Of a DNA stretch of 6,013 nt, positions 1 to 5,564 are shown in pieces. The stretch comes from Phycisphaeraceae bacterium (lineage in GTDB: Bacteria; Planctomycetota; Phycisphaerae; Phycisphaerales; Phycisphaeraceae), in the NCBI GenBank assembly GCA_007119405.1, contig SKPT01000463.1:1-6013 (forward strand). Reading direction: 5' to 3'. Each line of letters opens with the position of its first letter. Position 1 is the stretch's first letter. The position numbers and the translations under genes were made by a program. The notes under the pieces were generated by a model. It saw only the letters and a program-made list of their open reading frames with translations. It was not told the DNA's origin and did no database searches.

Positions 1-74
1 AGCGAGTCCCTGGCGGCGGGGGCGAGCGAAGGGCGGGATTGCCCCCGGCCCGGGAATTTTCCGCAGCGATCCTG

Positions 75-80
75 TAAAAT
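75..80 (+). promoter_or_regulatory. Candidate -10 box (TAAAAT) for alaC
   Basis: TAAAAT lies 33 bases before the alaC ATG in an otherwise GC-rich region and is preceded by TG one base upstream (TG-TAAAAT region, 73-80). No good TTGACA-like -35 box is seen 16-18 bases upstream. The same hexamer occurs at a similar distance before ffh, which is the main support. Inference only. Confidence 0.35.
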
Positions 81-100
81 AACCCGATTCAAGACGATGC

Positions 101-105
101 AAGGA
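101..105 (+). promoter_or_regulatory. Shine-Dalgarno of alaC
   Basis: AAGGA is separated from the ATG at 114 by 8 bases. This is normal spacing and supports the chosen start. Confidence 0.6.
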
Positions 106-113
106 CCTCAGGG

Positions 114-1319
114 ATGAGAATCGAGCCCGCCACCCGGATCAAGCGCCTGCCGCCGTACGTCCTCGGGCGGCTGAAGCAGCTCATTCACGACCGTCGCCAG
201 GCCGGGGCGGACGTGATCGATCTGAACATGGGCAACCCCTCGGACGCGCCGCCCGAGGCGGTGGTCGACAAGCTGCGCGAGGCGGTGCTGGACCCGCGCA
301 ACAGCCGCTACAGCGTCTCGCAGGGCGTGTACAACCTTCGCCGGGACATGGCGATCAAGTACGAGCGGCGCTTCGGGGTCGAGCTGGACCCGGAGACGGA
401 GGTCATCGCGACGATCGGGTCGAAGGAGGGCTTCAGCCACCTGTGCCTGGCGCTGCTGGGCCCGGGCGACATTGCCGTCGTCGCCGACCCGGCGTTTCAG
501 ATCCACACCTACGCCGTGGTGCTGGCCGGGGCGTCGACGGTCAGCGTGCCGCTGGGCAACGACGAGGCGTTTCTCGCGCGCATCGATGACGTGCTGCGCC
601 ACCTGACGCCCAAGCCCAAGGCGGTGATCCTCAACTACCCGCACAACCCCACGACGATGACGGTCGAGCCGGCGTTCTTTGAGAAGGTCGTGGAGCTGGC
701 CGCCCGCCACGAGGTGACCATCCTCCACGACTTCGCCTATGGCGAGACGTGCTTCGACGGCTACCGGGCCCCGAGCTACCTCGCCGCGGCGGGCGCCAAG
801 GAGTACGGCGTCGAGTTCTCCACGCTGAGCAAGCCCTACAACATGGCGGGCTGGCGCATCGGGTTCTGCTGCGGGCACCGCGACCTGATCGCCGCGCTGT
901 CCACCATCAAGGGCTACTACGACTACGGCATATTCCAGGCGGTGCAGATCGCCGCCATCATCGCCATGCGCGAGGGCGACAAGCACGTCGAGCAGCAGGC
1001 CCGCGTCTACGCCCAGCGACGCGACGTGCTGGTGCGCGGGCTGCGGCGGCTGGGCTGGGCGGTCGACCCGTCGCAGGCGACGATGTTCGTCTGGGCGAAG
1101 GTCAACCCCGAGCACCTGGCCCGCTTCCAGGGCTCGACGGATGAGCTGTGCCTGGCGATGGTCGACGAGGCGGAGGTCGCCATGACCCCCGGCGCGGCGT
1201 TCGGCCCGCGCGGCGAGGGGTACGTGCGCCTGGCGCTGGTCGAAAACGAGCACCGCATCCGTCAGGCGCTGCGCCAGCTCGGCCGGGCGCTGCGCAACCC
1301 CGCCGCCGCGGTGGGCTAA
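114..1319 (+). CDS. alaC: AlaC-like alanine (glutamate-pyruvate) aminotransferase
   Basis: This is a 401-residue cytoplasmic PLP-dependent class I/II aminotransferase. It most resembles E. coli AlaC (412 residues), which interconverts alanine and 2-oxoglutarate with pyruvate and glutamate. Seen in the sequence: an N-terminal RIKRLPPYV segment matching AlaC; the MGNP loop at 39-42; GSKEG at 102-106 for cofactor phosphate contact; N178-P-T with the conserved Asn; D206 and Y209 (HDFAY) lining the cofactor; the Schiff-base lysine K240 in TLSKPYNMAGWRIGF; and R372 (YVRLALVENEHRIRQA), the expected substrate carboxylate-binding arginine. All key residues are present and the length is normal. The ATG has an AAGGA 8 bases upstream. 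LL-diaminopimelate aminotransferase (DapL) and other AAT-family members are the alternatives, but the SK-(S/P)-YNMAGWRIGF and N-terminal segments fit AlaC better. The gene appears monocistronic: a palindrome begins 4 bases after the TAA and ffh has its own promoter-like sequence. Confidence 0.88.
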   Translation: MRIEPATRIKRLPPYVLGRLKQLIHDRRQAGADVIDLNMGNPSDAPPEAVVDKLREAVLDPRNSRYSVSQGVYNLRRDMAIKYERRFGVELDPETEVIATIGSKEGFSHLCLALLGPGDIAVVADPAFQIHTYAVVLAGASTVSVPLGNDEAFLARIDDVLRHLTPKPKAVILNYPHNPTTMTVEPAFFEKVVELAARHEVTILHDFAYGETCFDGYRAPSYLAAAGAKEYGVEFSTLSKPYNMAGWRIGFCCGHRDLIAALSTIKGYYDYGIFQAVQIAAIIAMREGDKHVEQQARVYAQRRDVLVRGLRRLGWAVDPSQATMFVWAKVNPEHLARFQGSTDELCLAMVDEAEVAMTPGAAFGPRGEGYVRLALVENEHRIRQALRQLGRALRNPAAAVG

Positions 1320-1320
1320 A

Positions 1321-1345
1321 AAGCCGGGACCGGTGGTCCCGGGGC
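1321..1345 (+). repeat. Palindromic repeat unit A, just after alaC
   Basis: The unit contains a perfect 8-bp stem CCGGGACC (1324-1331) / GGTCCCGG (1335-1342) with a 3-base loop, starting 4 bases after the alaC stop. The reverse complement of the whole 25-base unit matches unit B (1457-1481) at 24 of 25 positions. It could act as a 3' stabiliser or terminator for alaC, but no T run follows on the + strand. The AAA before it reads as TTT on the - strand. Confidence 0.6.
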
Positions 1346-1456
1346 ATCGGCTCGGCGTCCGCGGCGATCCAGCGTCTGCAACGGCACTGCGACGTTCAAG
1401 GGCGTCGGGCGGCAATGCGACGAAATCACGCGCGGCATTCGGTGATCGCAGCCGCC
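1346..1456. other. Spacer between inverted palindromic units
   Basis: This 111-base stretch is enclosed by the two palindromic units and has no supportable gene. The arms' similarity extends a little into it (GCCGA-type bases at 1348-1352 against 1450-1454). A short ATCAC/GTGAT complement lies near 1425-1446. I see nothing else. Confidence 0.4.
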
Positions 1457-1481
1457 GCCCCGGGACGACCGGTCCCGGCTT
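1457..1481 (-). repeat. Palindromic repeat unit B, inverted copy upstream of ffh
   Basis: The unit contains a 7-bp stem CCGGGAC (1460-1466) / GTCCCGG (1472-1478) with a 5-base loop. It is followed by CTTTATA, so on the + strand it has a short T run. It is an inverted copy of unit A with one internal difference (24/25). Together the two units look like a paired REP/BIME-style element. Their presence elsewhere in the genome cannot be tested from this window. Confidence 0.6.
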
Positions 1482-1511
1482 TATACAGTGGCACCTGTGC
1501 CGCCCAGCCCC

Positions 1512-1517
1512 TAAAAT
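1512..1517 (+). promoter_or_regulatory. Candidate -10 box (TAAAAT) for ffh
   Basis: TAAAAT lies 28 bases before the ffh ATG. It is the same hexamer, at nearly the same distance, as before alaC. At a 17-base spacer the -35 position reads TGGCAC (1489-1494), a poor match to TTGACA. The box lies just after repeat unit B, which suggests ffh is transcribed independently of alaC. Inference. Confidence 0.35.
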
Positions 1518-1535
1518 CCGCCGTTCGCCCCCCAC

Positions 1536-1540
1536 AGGAG
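1536..1540 (+). promoter_or_regulatory. Shine-Dalgarno that fixes the ffh start
   Basis: AGGAG lies 5 bases before the ATG at 1546. The frame is also open back to a GTG at 1333, but that start sits inside palindromic unit A. The extra 71 residues would be encoded by the repeat region and have no Ffh character. The AGGAG and the normal Ffh N-terminus (MFSSLSDKFEGALRKLSG) select 1546. Confidence 0.75.
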
Positions 1541-1545
1541 CCGCG

Positions 1546-3063
1546 ATGTTCTCCTCTTTGTCCGACAAGTTCGAAGGCGCCCTGCGCAAGCTCTCCGGCC
1601 AGGGGCGCATCAGCGAGTCCAACGTCCGCGACGCCATGGACGAGGTGCGCACCGCCTTGCTCGAGGCCGACGTCCATTACGAGGTCGTCGAGCAGTTCTG
1701 CGACGCCGTGCTGGACCAGGCCCTGGGCCAGGAGGTCCTCGAGGCGGTCAAGCCCGGCGAGCAGATGATCAAGATCGTCCACGACGAGCTGGTGCGCCTG
1801 CTCGGCGGCGATCCGGAGGCGGAGTACGGCAGCGACGAGCAGCCGCCGATCATGTACGTCCAGCCCGGGCCCACCGTCATCATGATGGCCGGGCTCCAGG
1901 GCTCGGGGAAGACGACGACGTGCGGCAAGCTCGCGGCCTATCTGAAGAAAAAGGGCAAGCGCACCATGGTCACCGCGGCGGACCTCCAGCGGCCCGCGGC
2001 GGTGCACCAGCTCCAGGTCGTCGCCGAGCAGGCCCAGAACGAAGCCCCCGGGCCCGGCAGCGTCAGCTTCTACGGCGAGCCGGACAAGGTCGCCGAGTAT
2101 GGCAAGGCGGTCGGCGCGGCCGTCAAGGTCTGCACCAACGCCCTCAAGAGCGCCCGCGCCCAGGGCTTCGACGTGCTCATCCTCGACACCGCCGGCCGGC
2201 TGCATATCAACGACGAGCTGATGAACGAGCTGCGCCAGGTCAACGCGGCCGTCACCCCCCACCAGATCATGCTCGTCATCGACGCGATGACCGGCCAGGA
2301 CGCGGTCAACAGCGCCCGCGCCTTCAACGACCAGCTCGAGCTCGACGGCGTCATCCTCACCAAGTTCGACTCCGACACCCGCGGCGGCGCGGCGCTGTCC
2401 GTCAAGCAGGTCACGTCCAAGCCCATCAAGTTCCTCGGCACCGGCGAGAAGCTCGACGGGATCGAGGAGTTCCACCCCCGCCGCGTCGCGGGGCGCATCC
2501 TGGGCATGGGCGACATCGTCTCGCTCGTGGAGCGCGCCCAGGAGCAGGTGTCCGAGGAAGAAGCCCAGGCCCTTCAGGAGAAGATGGCCAAGGGCACCAT
2601 GACGATGGACGACTTCCTCAACCAGCTTCGCCAGCTCCGTCGCATGGGCTCGATGAAGCAACTGCTGGGCATGCTGCCGGGCATCGGCAAGCAGCTCAAG
2701 GACCTGAACCTCGACGACCGCCAGATCCACCGCACCGAGGCAATCATCCAGTCCATGACGCGCGACGAGCGCCAGAACCGCGTGGAGCTGACCAACTCGC
2801 GGCGGCGTCGCATCGGCCGCGGCTCGGGCACCGATCAGAAGGATGTGAGCCAGCTCGTCAAGGGCTTCGACATGGTCAGCCAGATGTCCAAGCAGGTGTC
2901 CGGCATGGGCACGCTCTCACGCGCCAAGGCGCTGATGGGCATGGGCGGCGCGGACCTCGCCGCCATGGGCGCCGGCCAGGCGCCGGCCGGATTGCGCAAG
3001 ACCAAGGGCGGCGCCAAGGCGCAGAAGGGCAAGTTCAAGCAGCGCAAGCGCAAGCGCCGATGA
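1546..3063 (+). CDS. ffh: Signal recognition particle GTPase Ffh (SRP54)
   Basis: This 505-residue protein is the subunit of the bacterial SRP. It binds signal sequences emerging from the ribosome together with 4.5S RNA and delivers the complexes to FtsY at the membrane. Domains: N helical bundle about 1-100; G domain about 105-300 with P-loop GLQGSGKTT (116-124), DLQRPAA (146-152), DTAGRLH (214-220), TKFD (272-275) and GTGEK (298-302); then a methionine-rich M domain (about 330-460). The M domain carries the finger-loop segment RRMGSMKQLLGMLPGIG (365-381) and the SRP-RNA-binding SRRRRIGRGSG (418-428). All GTPase and RNA-binding motifs are intact. It is longer than E. coli Ffh (453 residues), mainly through a Gly/Ala-rich linker and a strongly basic C-terminal tail (483-505, ending KFKQRKRKRR). 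The start is set by AGGAG 5 bases upstream. No SRP RNA gene or ftsY is visible nearby. The downstream neighbours are convergent. Confidence 0.97.
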   Translation: MFSSLSDKFEGALRKLSGQGRISESNVRDAMDEVRTALLEADVHYEVVEQFCDAVLDQALGQEVLEAVKPGEQMIKIVHDELVRLLGGDPEAEYGSDEQPPIMYVQPGPTVIMMAGLQGSGKTTTCGKLAAYLKKKGKRTMVTAADLQRPAAVHQLQVVAEQAQNEAPGPGSVSFYGEPDKVAEYGKAVGAAVKVCTNALKSARAQGFDVLILDTAGRLHINDELMNELRQVNAAVTPHQIMLVIDAMTGQDAVNSARAFNDQLELDGVILTKFDSDTRGGAALSVKQVTSKPIKFLGTGEKLDGIEEFHPRRVAGRILGMGDIVSLVERAQEQVSEEEAQALQEKMAKGTMTMDDFLNQLRQLRRMGSMKQLLGMLPGIGKQLKDLNLDDRQIHRTEAIIQSMTRDERQNRVELTNSRRRRIGRGSGTDQKDVSQLVKGFDMVSQMSKQVSGMGTLSRAKALMGMGGADLAAMGAGQAPAGLRKTKGGAKAQKGKFKQRKRKRR

Positions 3064-3229
3064 CACGCCGTGCCACGGGCGGCTTGTCCCAATCTCCAGG
3101 CGCAACGCAGCACCACGAGCGCCCAGGCCATCTTCGATCACGGCAGAATCCGCACCTTCAAGTCGGATGCAACGCCCAGGCACTGGCGGGCATCCGTCAG
3201 GGGCAATTGCATCGGATGCGCGGCACGGA
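3064..3229. other. Convergent intergenic region, ffh / small membrane gene
   Basis: There is no supportable gene here. The stretch lies between two convergent stops and should hold the 3' ends of both transcripts. Just after the ffh stop, GTGCCACG (3070-3077) and GGCTTGTC (3081-3088) repeat two 8-base words found in the long hairpin element at 5565-5650. Further along is a set of complementary heptamers around 3161-3219. No classical stem plus T-run terminator was found on either strand. Confidence 0.45.
3190..3219. terminator. Possible bidirectional hairpin between convergent genes
   Basis: GCATCCG (3190-3196) and CGGATGC (3213-3219) form a perfect 7-bp stem with a 16-base loop. A second CGGATGC at 3161-3167 could pair with the same GCATCCG instead. 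The position between convergent stops is what suggests a terminator role. Neither side has a T run, so this is a weak call. Confidence 0.25.
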
Positions 3230-3478
3230 TCACCCTCGCCTCACCCCATCCCCGAAGGAGGGGGATCGGCTGGCGGCTCGACGTGCCCTCATGTGGCGGA
3301 GTCGCGCGTTGGCGTACCAGGCGATGGCCAACCAGAACAGGCCGTGCACAACCCCGGCCATCAGAAACGAAGGTGCTTCGTACCCGATTGCAACCTGCAG
3401 CAACACCACGAGCAGGGACCCAACCGCGAGGATCACGGCTCCGGTCCTTGCTCGCTGATAGGAGCGCTCTTGTCCCAC
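3230..3478 (-). CDS. Small two-helix membrane protein, unrecognised
   Basis: This 82-residue protein belongs to no family I recognise. It has a basic N-terminus (RSYQRARTG), a hydrophobic helix at about 13-32 (GAVILAVGSLLVVLLQVAIG), a short EAPS turn, and a second helix at about 38-56 (FLMAGVVHGLFWLAIAWYA). A strongly basic stretch follows (RLRHMRARR, about 59-67). The positive-inside rule puts both ends in the cytoplasm. It starts at GTG 3478, 20 bases after the stop of the TPR gene, with only a weak GAG-type ribosome site. Translation may therefore depend on the upstream gene. Codons ending in A or T look commoner than in the neighbours. The last dozen residues (about 71-82) are encoded by a hairpin-forming, repeat-like sequence. 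The clean amphipathic layout in this frame argues for a real gene, but the coding call is not certain. Confidence 0.6.
   Translation of the reverse strand: MGQERSYQRARTGAVILAVGSLLVVLLQVAIGYEAPSFLMAGVVHGLFWLAIAWYANARLRHMRARRAASRSPSFGDGVRRG
3248..3266. repeat. G/C-run hairpin within the 3' end of the small gene
   Basis: ATCCCC (3248-3253) pairs with GGGGAT (3261-3266) across a 7-base loop, inside a CCTCACCCC...GAAGGAGGGGG context. It resembles the CCCTCACCCC/GGAGGG type of dispersed intergenic hairpin found in many GC-rich genomes (recollection, not searched). It overlaps the last codons of the small membrane gene and could serve as its 3' hairpin. Confidence 0.4.
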
Positions 3479-3498
3479 TGGTCGATCGCTCAGGGCAG

Positions 3499-5325
3499 TT
3501 ACTGGTCGTCGTCCTCGCCCTCACCATCCTCAAGCCAGATCCGCCGCAGCAGCACGTAGAGCCCATCGTCCGGGTCCATCGCCTCGGCCCGCGCCAGGCC
3601 GTAGCGCATCAGCGGCCGGGAGTCGACCTGGTAGCCCAGGTAGGCCAGCATCAGGGCGGCGTCCTCGGGCCGCTCCGCCGCCTCGCCGAGCATCCGCTGA
3701 AGCTCGCGCTGGAGCCAGCGGAGGCGCTCTTCGGCGGGCAGCAGCTCGGCGTCGTAGCGCGCCGCGATCACCTCGGGATGCTCGTCGAACACCTGGCGCA
3801 ACTGCATCGCGGCCGAGCGGATCATCCCCGCGCCCATCTGCGCGTGCACCAGGCCGATGCGCCCCAGCGGGTCGTCCGGCCTCTGGCGCACCGCCTGGCG
3901 GAACACGCCCTCGGCGTCGAAGTAGTGCCCCTCGGCCATCGCCTGCTCACCCTCGCGCATCAGGCGCGCCGGCCGGGTGTCCGCCTCGCCCGCCAGCGTC
4001 TGGAGCCGGGGCAGGTTGTAGCTCAGGTCCTCGAGCATCAGCGCCAGGGCGTCGTCATCCTCCACGCCCATCTCCGGCAGTCGCTGCATCCCCTCCTCGC
4101 CATAGATCTCGCGCAGCACCTGCTCGCGACGGGTCTCGGCCTGCTCGAGCTCGCCGCGATCCAGCGGCAGCAGCTCGGCGATCGGATCCTCGTCGCGCTC
4201 ATCGCGCTCGGCGCGTCGGGCCTCGCGGCGCTCCAGCTCCTCCTGCCACCAGCGCTCCCACTGCTCGTCGTCGCGGGCATCGAGGCGCTCCCAGATCGGC
4301 CGATCGTCGTCCTCATCCTCGATCGCCGGCAGGGGCGCGACGTGGCCGCGCACCGCGGCGAGCAGGTCGCGATACCCGCCGGGCTCGTCCCGCTCGTCCA
4401 TCGGGCCGTAGAGCCGCTCGGCCAGGCGCTCCAGGCCCTGGCGTGTCGCGGGGTCGAGGTGGTCGCCGCGGCCGCCGGCGATCTCACCGCTGCGCAGCCG
4501 CTCGCCCAGCACGGCCGACGGCGCCAGGCGGGCGCGGGGCAGGGGCTGGGTCAGCAACTCGGCGGGCATGTGCGCCCCGCGGCGCCACTCGACCTCCCGC
4601 CAGCCGACCTCCTGCTCGAGCTCGCGCATCTGCTGCTCGTCCAGGGCATCGACGTCGCCGAACGGGTCGTACGCCGGCTCGTCGCCGGGCCGCGGCAGGC
4701 GGAAGCGGTCGTCGTCCAGGTCGCGCTGCCACAGGTCGACCCGGTCCAGGTCCTCGAGCAAGCGCACGCCGGTCAGCGGCGAGAGCTGGGTTTCGAGGAT
4801 CCGGCCGTCCTCCATGGTGCGGGGCACGCGCAGGAACGCCGGCTGGCGCCACTCGGTGACGCGGGCCGGATCCAGGCGTTGGTCCACCGGCGCCCCGTAG
4901 CCGCCGACGTCGAAGCGCCAGTCCGGCTGTCCGGGGCCGGGGGCGGTGGGCACGCCGGGGCTGGTGAACGGCCGAAACACGCTCTGCGCCGGCTGGCCCG
5001 GGGTCGTAGGCAGGCTGTCGGCGCGGAAGCGGAACAGGTCGTCGCTGCCAAGCTGGCCGCGGAACTCGCGGGGGGCGCCGTAGTCGATCTGGCCACGGAA
5101 GTGCCTGCCGCCGCCGACGTTGCCGGTGATGATGTCGTTGCGGGCGCGGTAGTCGATGACCGGGGCCGACGGGTTCACGCCCCCTGTGCCGACGCCCGGG
5201 TTGGCGTCCAGCGCCCGGCCGGAGGTGTCCACCTGCTCCTGCGCCAGCGCCGAGCCCGCCGCGAGCGCCAGACCGATCGCCGCCGTCGCGAGGGACGTTC
5301 CGAGTTTGCTGAAGCTGCGTGTCAT
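3499..5325 (-). CDS. Secreted TPR-repeat protein with charged central region
   Basis: This 608-residue protein is predicted to be exported; its specific function is unknown. The N-terminus is a Sec signal peptide: MTRSFSK, a hydrophobic core at about 9-24, and an ALA-QEQ cleavage site near 28/29. Next comes a Gly/Asn-rich module (about 35-105) with ALDANPGVGTGG, DIITGNVGGGRHFRGQ, REFRGQLG and SDDLFRFRADSL. A Pro-rich linker follows (107-135). The middle (about 190-425) is very rich in Asp, Glu and Arg, including a Trp-containing charged helix (WERWWQEELERREARRAERDER, about 356-377) that may form a coiled coil. C-terminal TPR-like helices run from about 451 to 515 (AEGHYFDAEGVFRQAVRQRPDDPLGRIGLVHA) and, more weakly, from about 527 to 595. 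The tail is acidic. ATG 5325 is preferred over an ATG 57 bases upstream because it begins the signal peptide and has AGGGG 6 bases before it. TPRs suggest a protein-interaction or scaffold role in the periplasm. It is probably co-transcribed with the downstream small membrane gene. Confidence 0.85.
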   Translation of the reverse strand: MTRSFSKLGTSLATAAIGLALAAGSALAQEQVDTSGRALDANPGVGTGGVNPSAPVIDYRARNDIITGNVGGGRHFRGQIDYGAPREFRGQLGSDDLFRFRADSLPTTPGQPAQSVFRPFTSPGVPTAPGPGQPDWRFDVGGYGAPVDQRLDPARVTEWRQPAFLRVPRTMEDGRILETQLSPLTGVRLLEDLDRVDLWQRDLDDDRFRLPRPGDEPAYDPFGDVDALDEQQMRELEQEVGWREVEWRRGAHMPAELLTQPLPRARLAPSAVLGERLRSGEIAGGRGDHLDPATRQGLERLAERLYGPMDERDEPGGYRDLLAAVRGHVAPLPAIEDEDDDRPIWERLDARDDEQWERWWQEELERREARRAERDERDEDPIAELLPLDRGELEQAETRREQVLREIYGEEGMQRLPEMGVEDDDALALMLEDLSYNLPRLQTLAGEADTRPARLMREGEQAMAEGHYFDAEGVFRQAVRQRPDDPLGRIGLVHAQMGAGMIRSAAMQLRQVFDEHPEVIAARYDAELLPAEERLRWLQRELQRMLGEAAERPEDAALMLAYLGYQVDSRPLMRYGLARAEAMDPDDGLYVLLRRIWLEDGEGEDDDQ

Positions 5326-5332
5326 GGCTTGC

Positions 5333-5337
5333 CCCTG
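5333..5337 (-). promoter_or_regulatory. Shine-Dalgarno region of the TPR gene
   Basis: On the - strand the bases before ATG 5325 read CAGGGGCAAGCC, so a purine-rich AGGGG lies about 6-7 bases from the start. The alternative ATG at 5382 has no such sequence. This supports the start that begins the signal peptide. Confidence 0.5.
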
Positions 5338-5368
5338 CGGCGTTGCGCCGCCCCTGTTTCCCCCATCC

Positions 5369-5374
5369 ATTCTA
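5369..5374 (-). promoter_or_regulatory. Candidate -10 box (TAGAAT) for the TPR gene
   Basis: On the - strand TAGAAT lies 43 bases before the TPR-gene ATG (context CGATAGAATGG). It is similar in sequence and distance to the TAAAAT boxes before alaC and ffh. The -35 position is GC-rich and does not match TTGACA. Other AT-rich words further upstream (5400-5500) could equally be the promoter. Confidence 0.25.
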
Positions 5375-5526
5375 TCGTGCATTGGTCGGCCGCCCGCCTG
5401 TATTCATTACGAGAAATTTCCCCCGCGAGGTCACCGCCGCCGACGCGCACACCGATATTTTCCGCAATAAACAGCGAGGCAATTCCCGTTAAATGTTGCA
5501 GCCATGCCAATCGCCCCACCTGCAAA

Positions 5527-5546
5527 GATGGGGCTCACCCCCCGTC
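5527..5546 (-). terminator. Weak G/C-run hairpin followed by TTT, - strand
   Basis: GATGGGG (5527-5533) and CCCCGTC (5540-5546) face each other across 6 bases. Read on the - strand this gives GACGGGG, a loop, CCCCATC, then TTTG, with one A/C mismatch in the stem. It lies downstream of greA in the right direction and could end its transcript. The stem and T run are both short. Confidence 0.25.
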
Positions 5547-5564
5547 AGCACCGCCGCCGCGTCG

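Larger units (their letters stand above)
1..113. other. Upstream intergenic region of alaC
   Basis: I cannot support a gene here. All three forward frames are open from the window edge and end at stops within the first ~120 bases, but none gives a recognisable C-terminus. The reverse strand has no ATG-type start in the first 50 bases. The stretch contains weak GC-rich self-complementary pieces (GGGC 31-34 with GCCC 41-44, and a small GGAA/TTCC palindrome at 53-62). These could be the tail of an upstream transcription unit, but they are too weak to call a terminator. Confidence 0.4.

Noticed and set aside
1489..1503. TGGCAC resembling a sigma-54 -24 element upstream of ffh
   Set aside because: The -12 position reads CCGC instead of TTGC, and ffh is a housekeeping gene. 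It is also part of a small GGCAC/GTGCC palindrome, so chance is more likely.
1333..1545. Upstream GTG start extending Ffh by 71 residues
   Set aside because: It starts inside a palindrome, the extra residues are not Ffh-like, and a good AGGAG precedes the ATG at 1546.
108..1652. 514-codon open frame on the - strand opposite alaC
   Set aside because: It is antisense to a well-identified gene, is rich in Arg, Ala, His and Asp-Val type low-information sequence, and lacks family motifs. It is an artefact of high GC.
1426..2730. 434-codon - strand frame opposite ffh
   Set aside because: It lies wholly antisense to the conserved Ffh G domain and has a repetitive Leu/Asp/Val/Ala composition. It is a shadow frame.
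1920..3458. 512-codon + strand frame overlapping ffh and the convergent gap
   Set aside because: It is out of frame with Ffh and consists of Arg/Pro/His-rich sequence typical of shifted GC-rich codons.
3138..3566. 142-codon - strand frame overlapping the end of the TPR gene and the small gene
   Set aside because: It is out of frame with both and has a Cys/Arg/Gly-rich shadow composition, whereas the overlapping 82-residue frame gives two clean membrane helices.
5326..5382. Earlier ATG start for the TPR protein
   Set aside because: It would place 19 polar residues before the signal peptide and has no ribosome site. ATG 5325 fits both criteria.
5322..5525. 67-codon - strand frame ending in an ATGA overlap with the TPR start
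   Set aside because: The 4-base overlap is attractive for translational coupling, but the start is a TTG without a ribosome site. The product has no recognisable features, and the frame runs through the likely promoter and leader.
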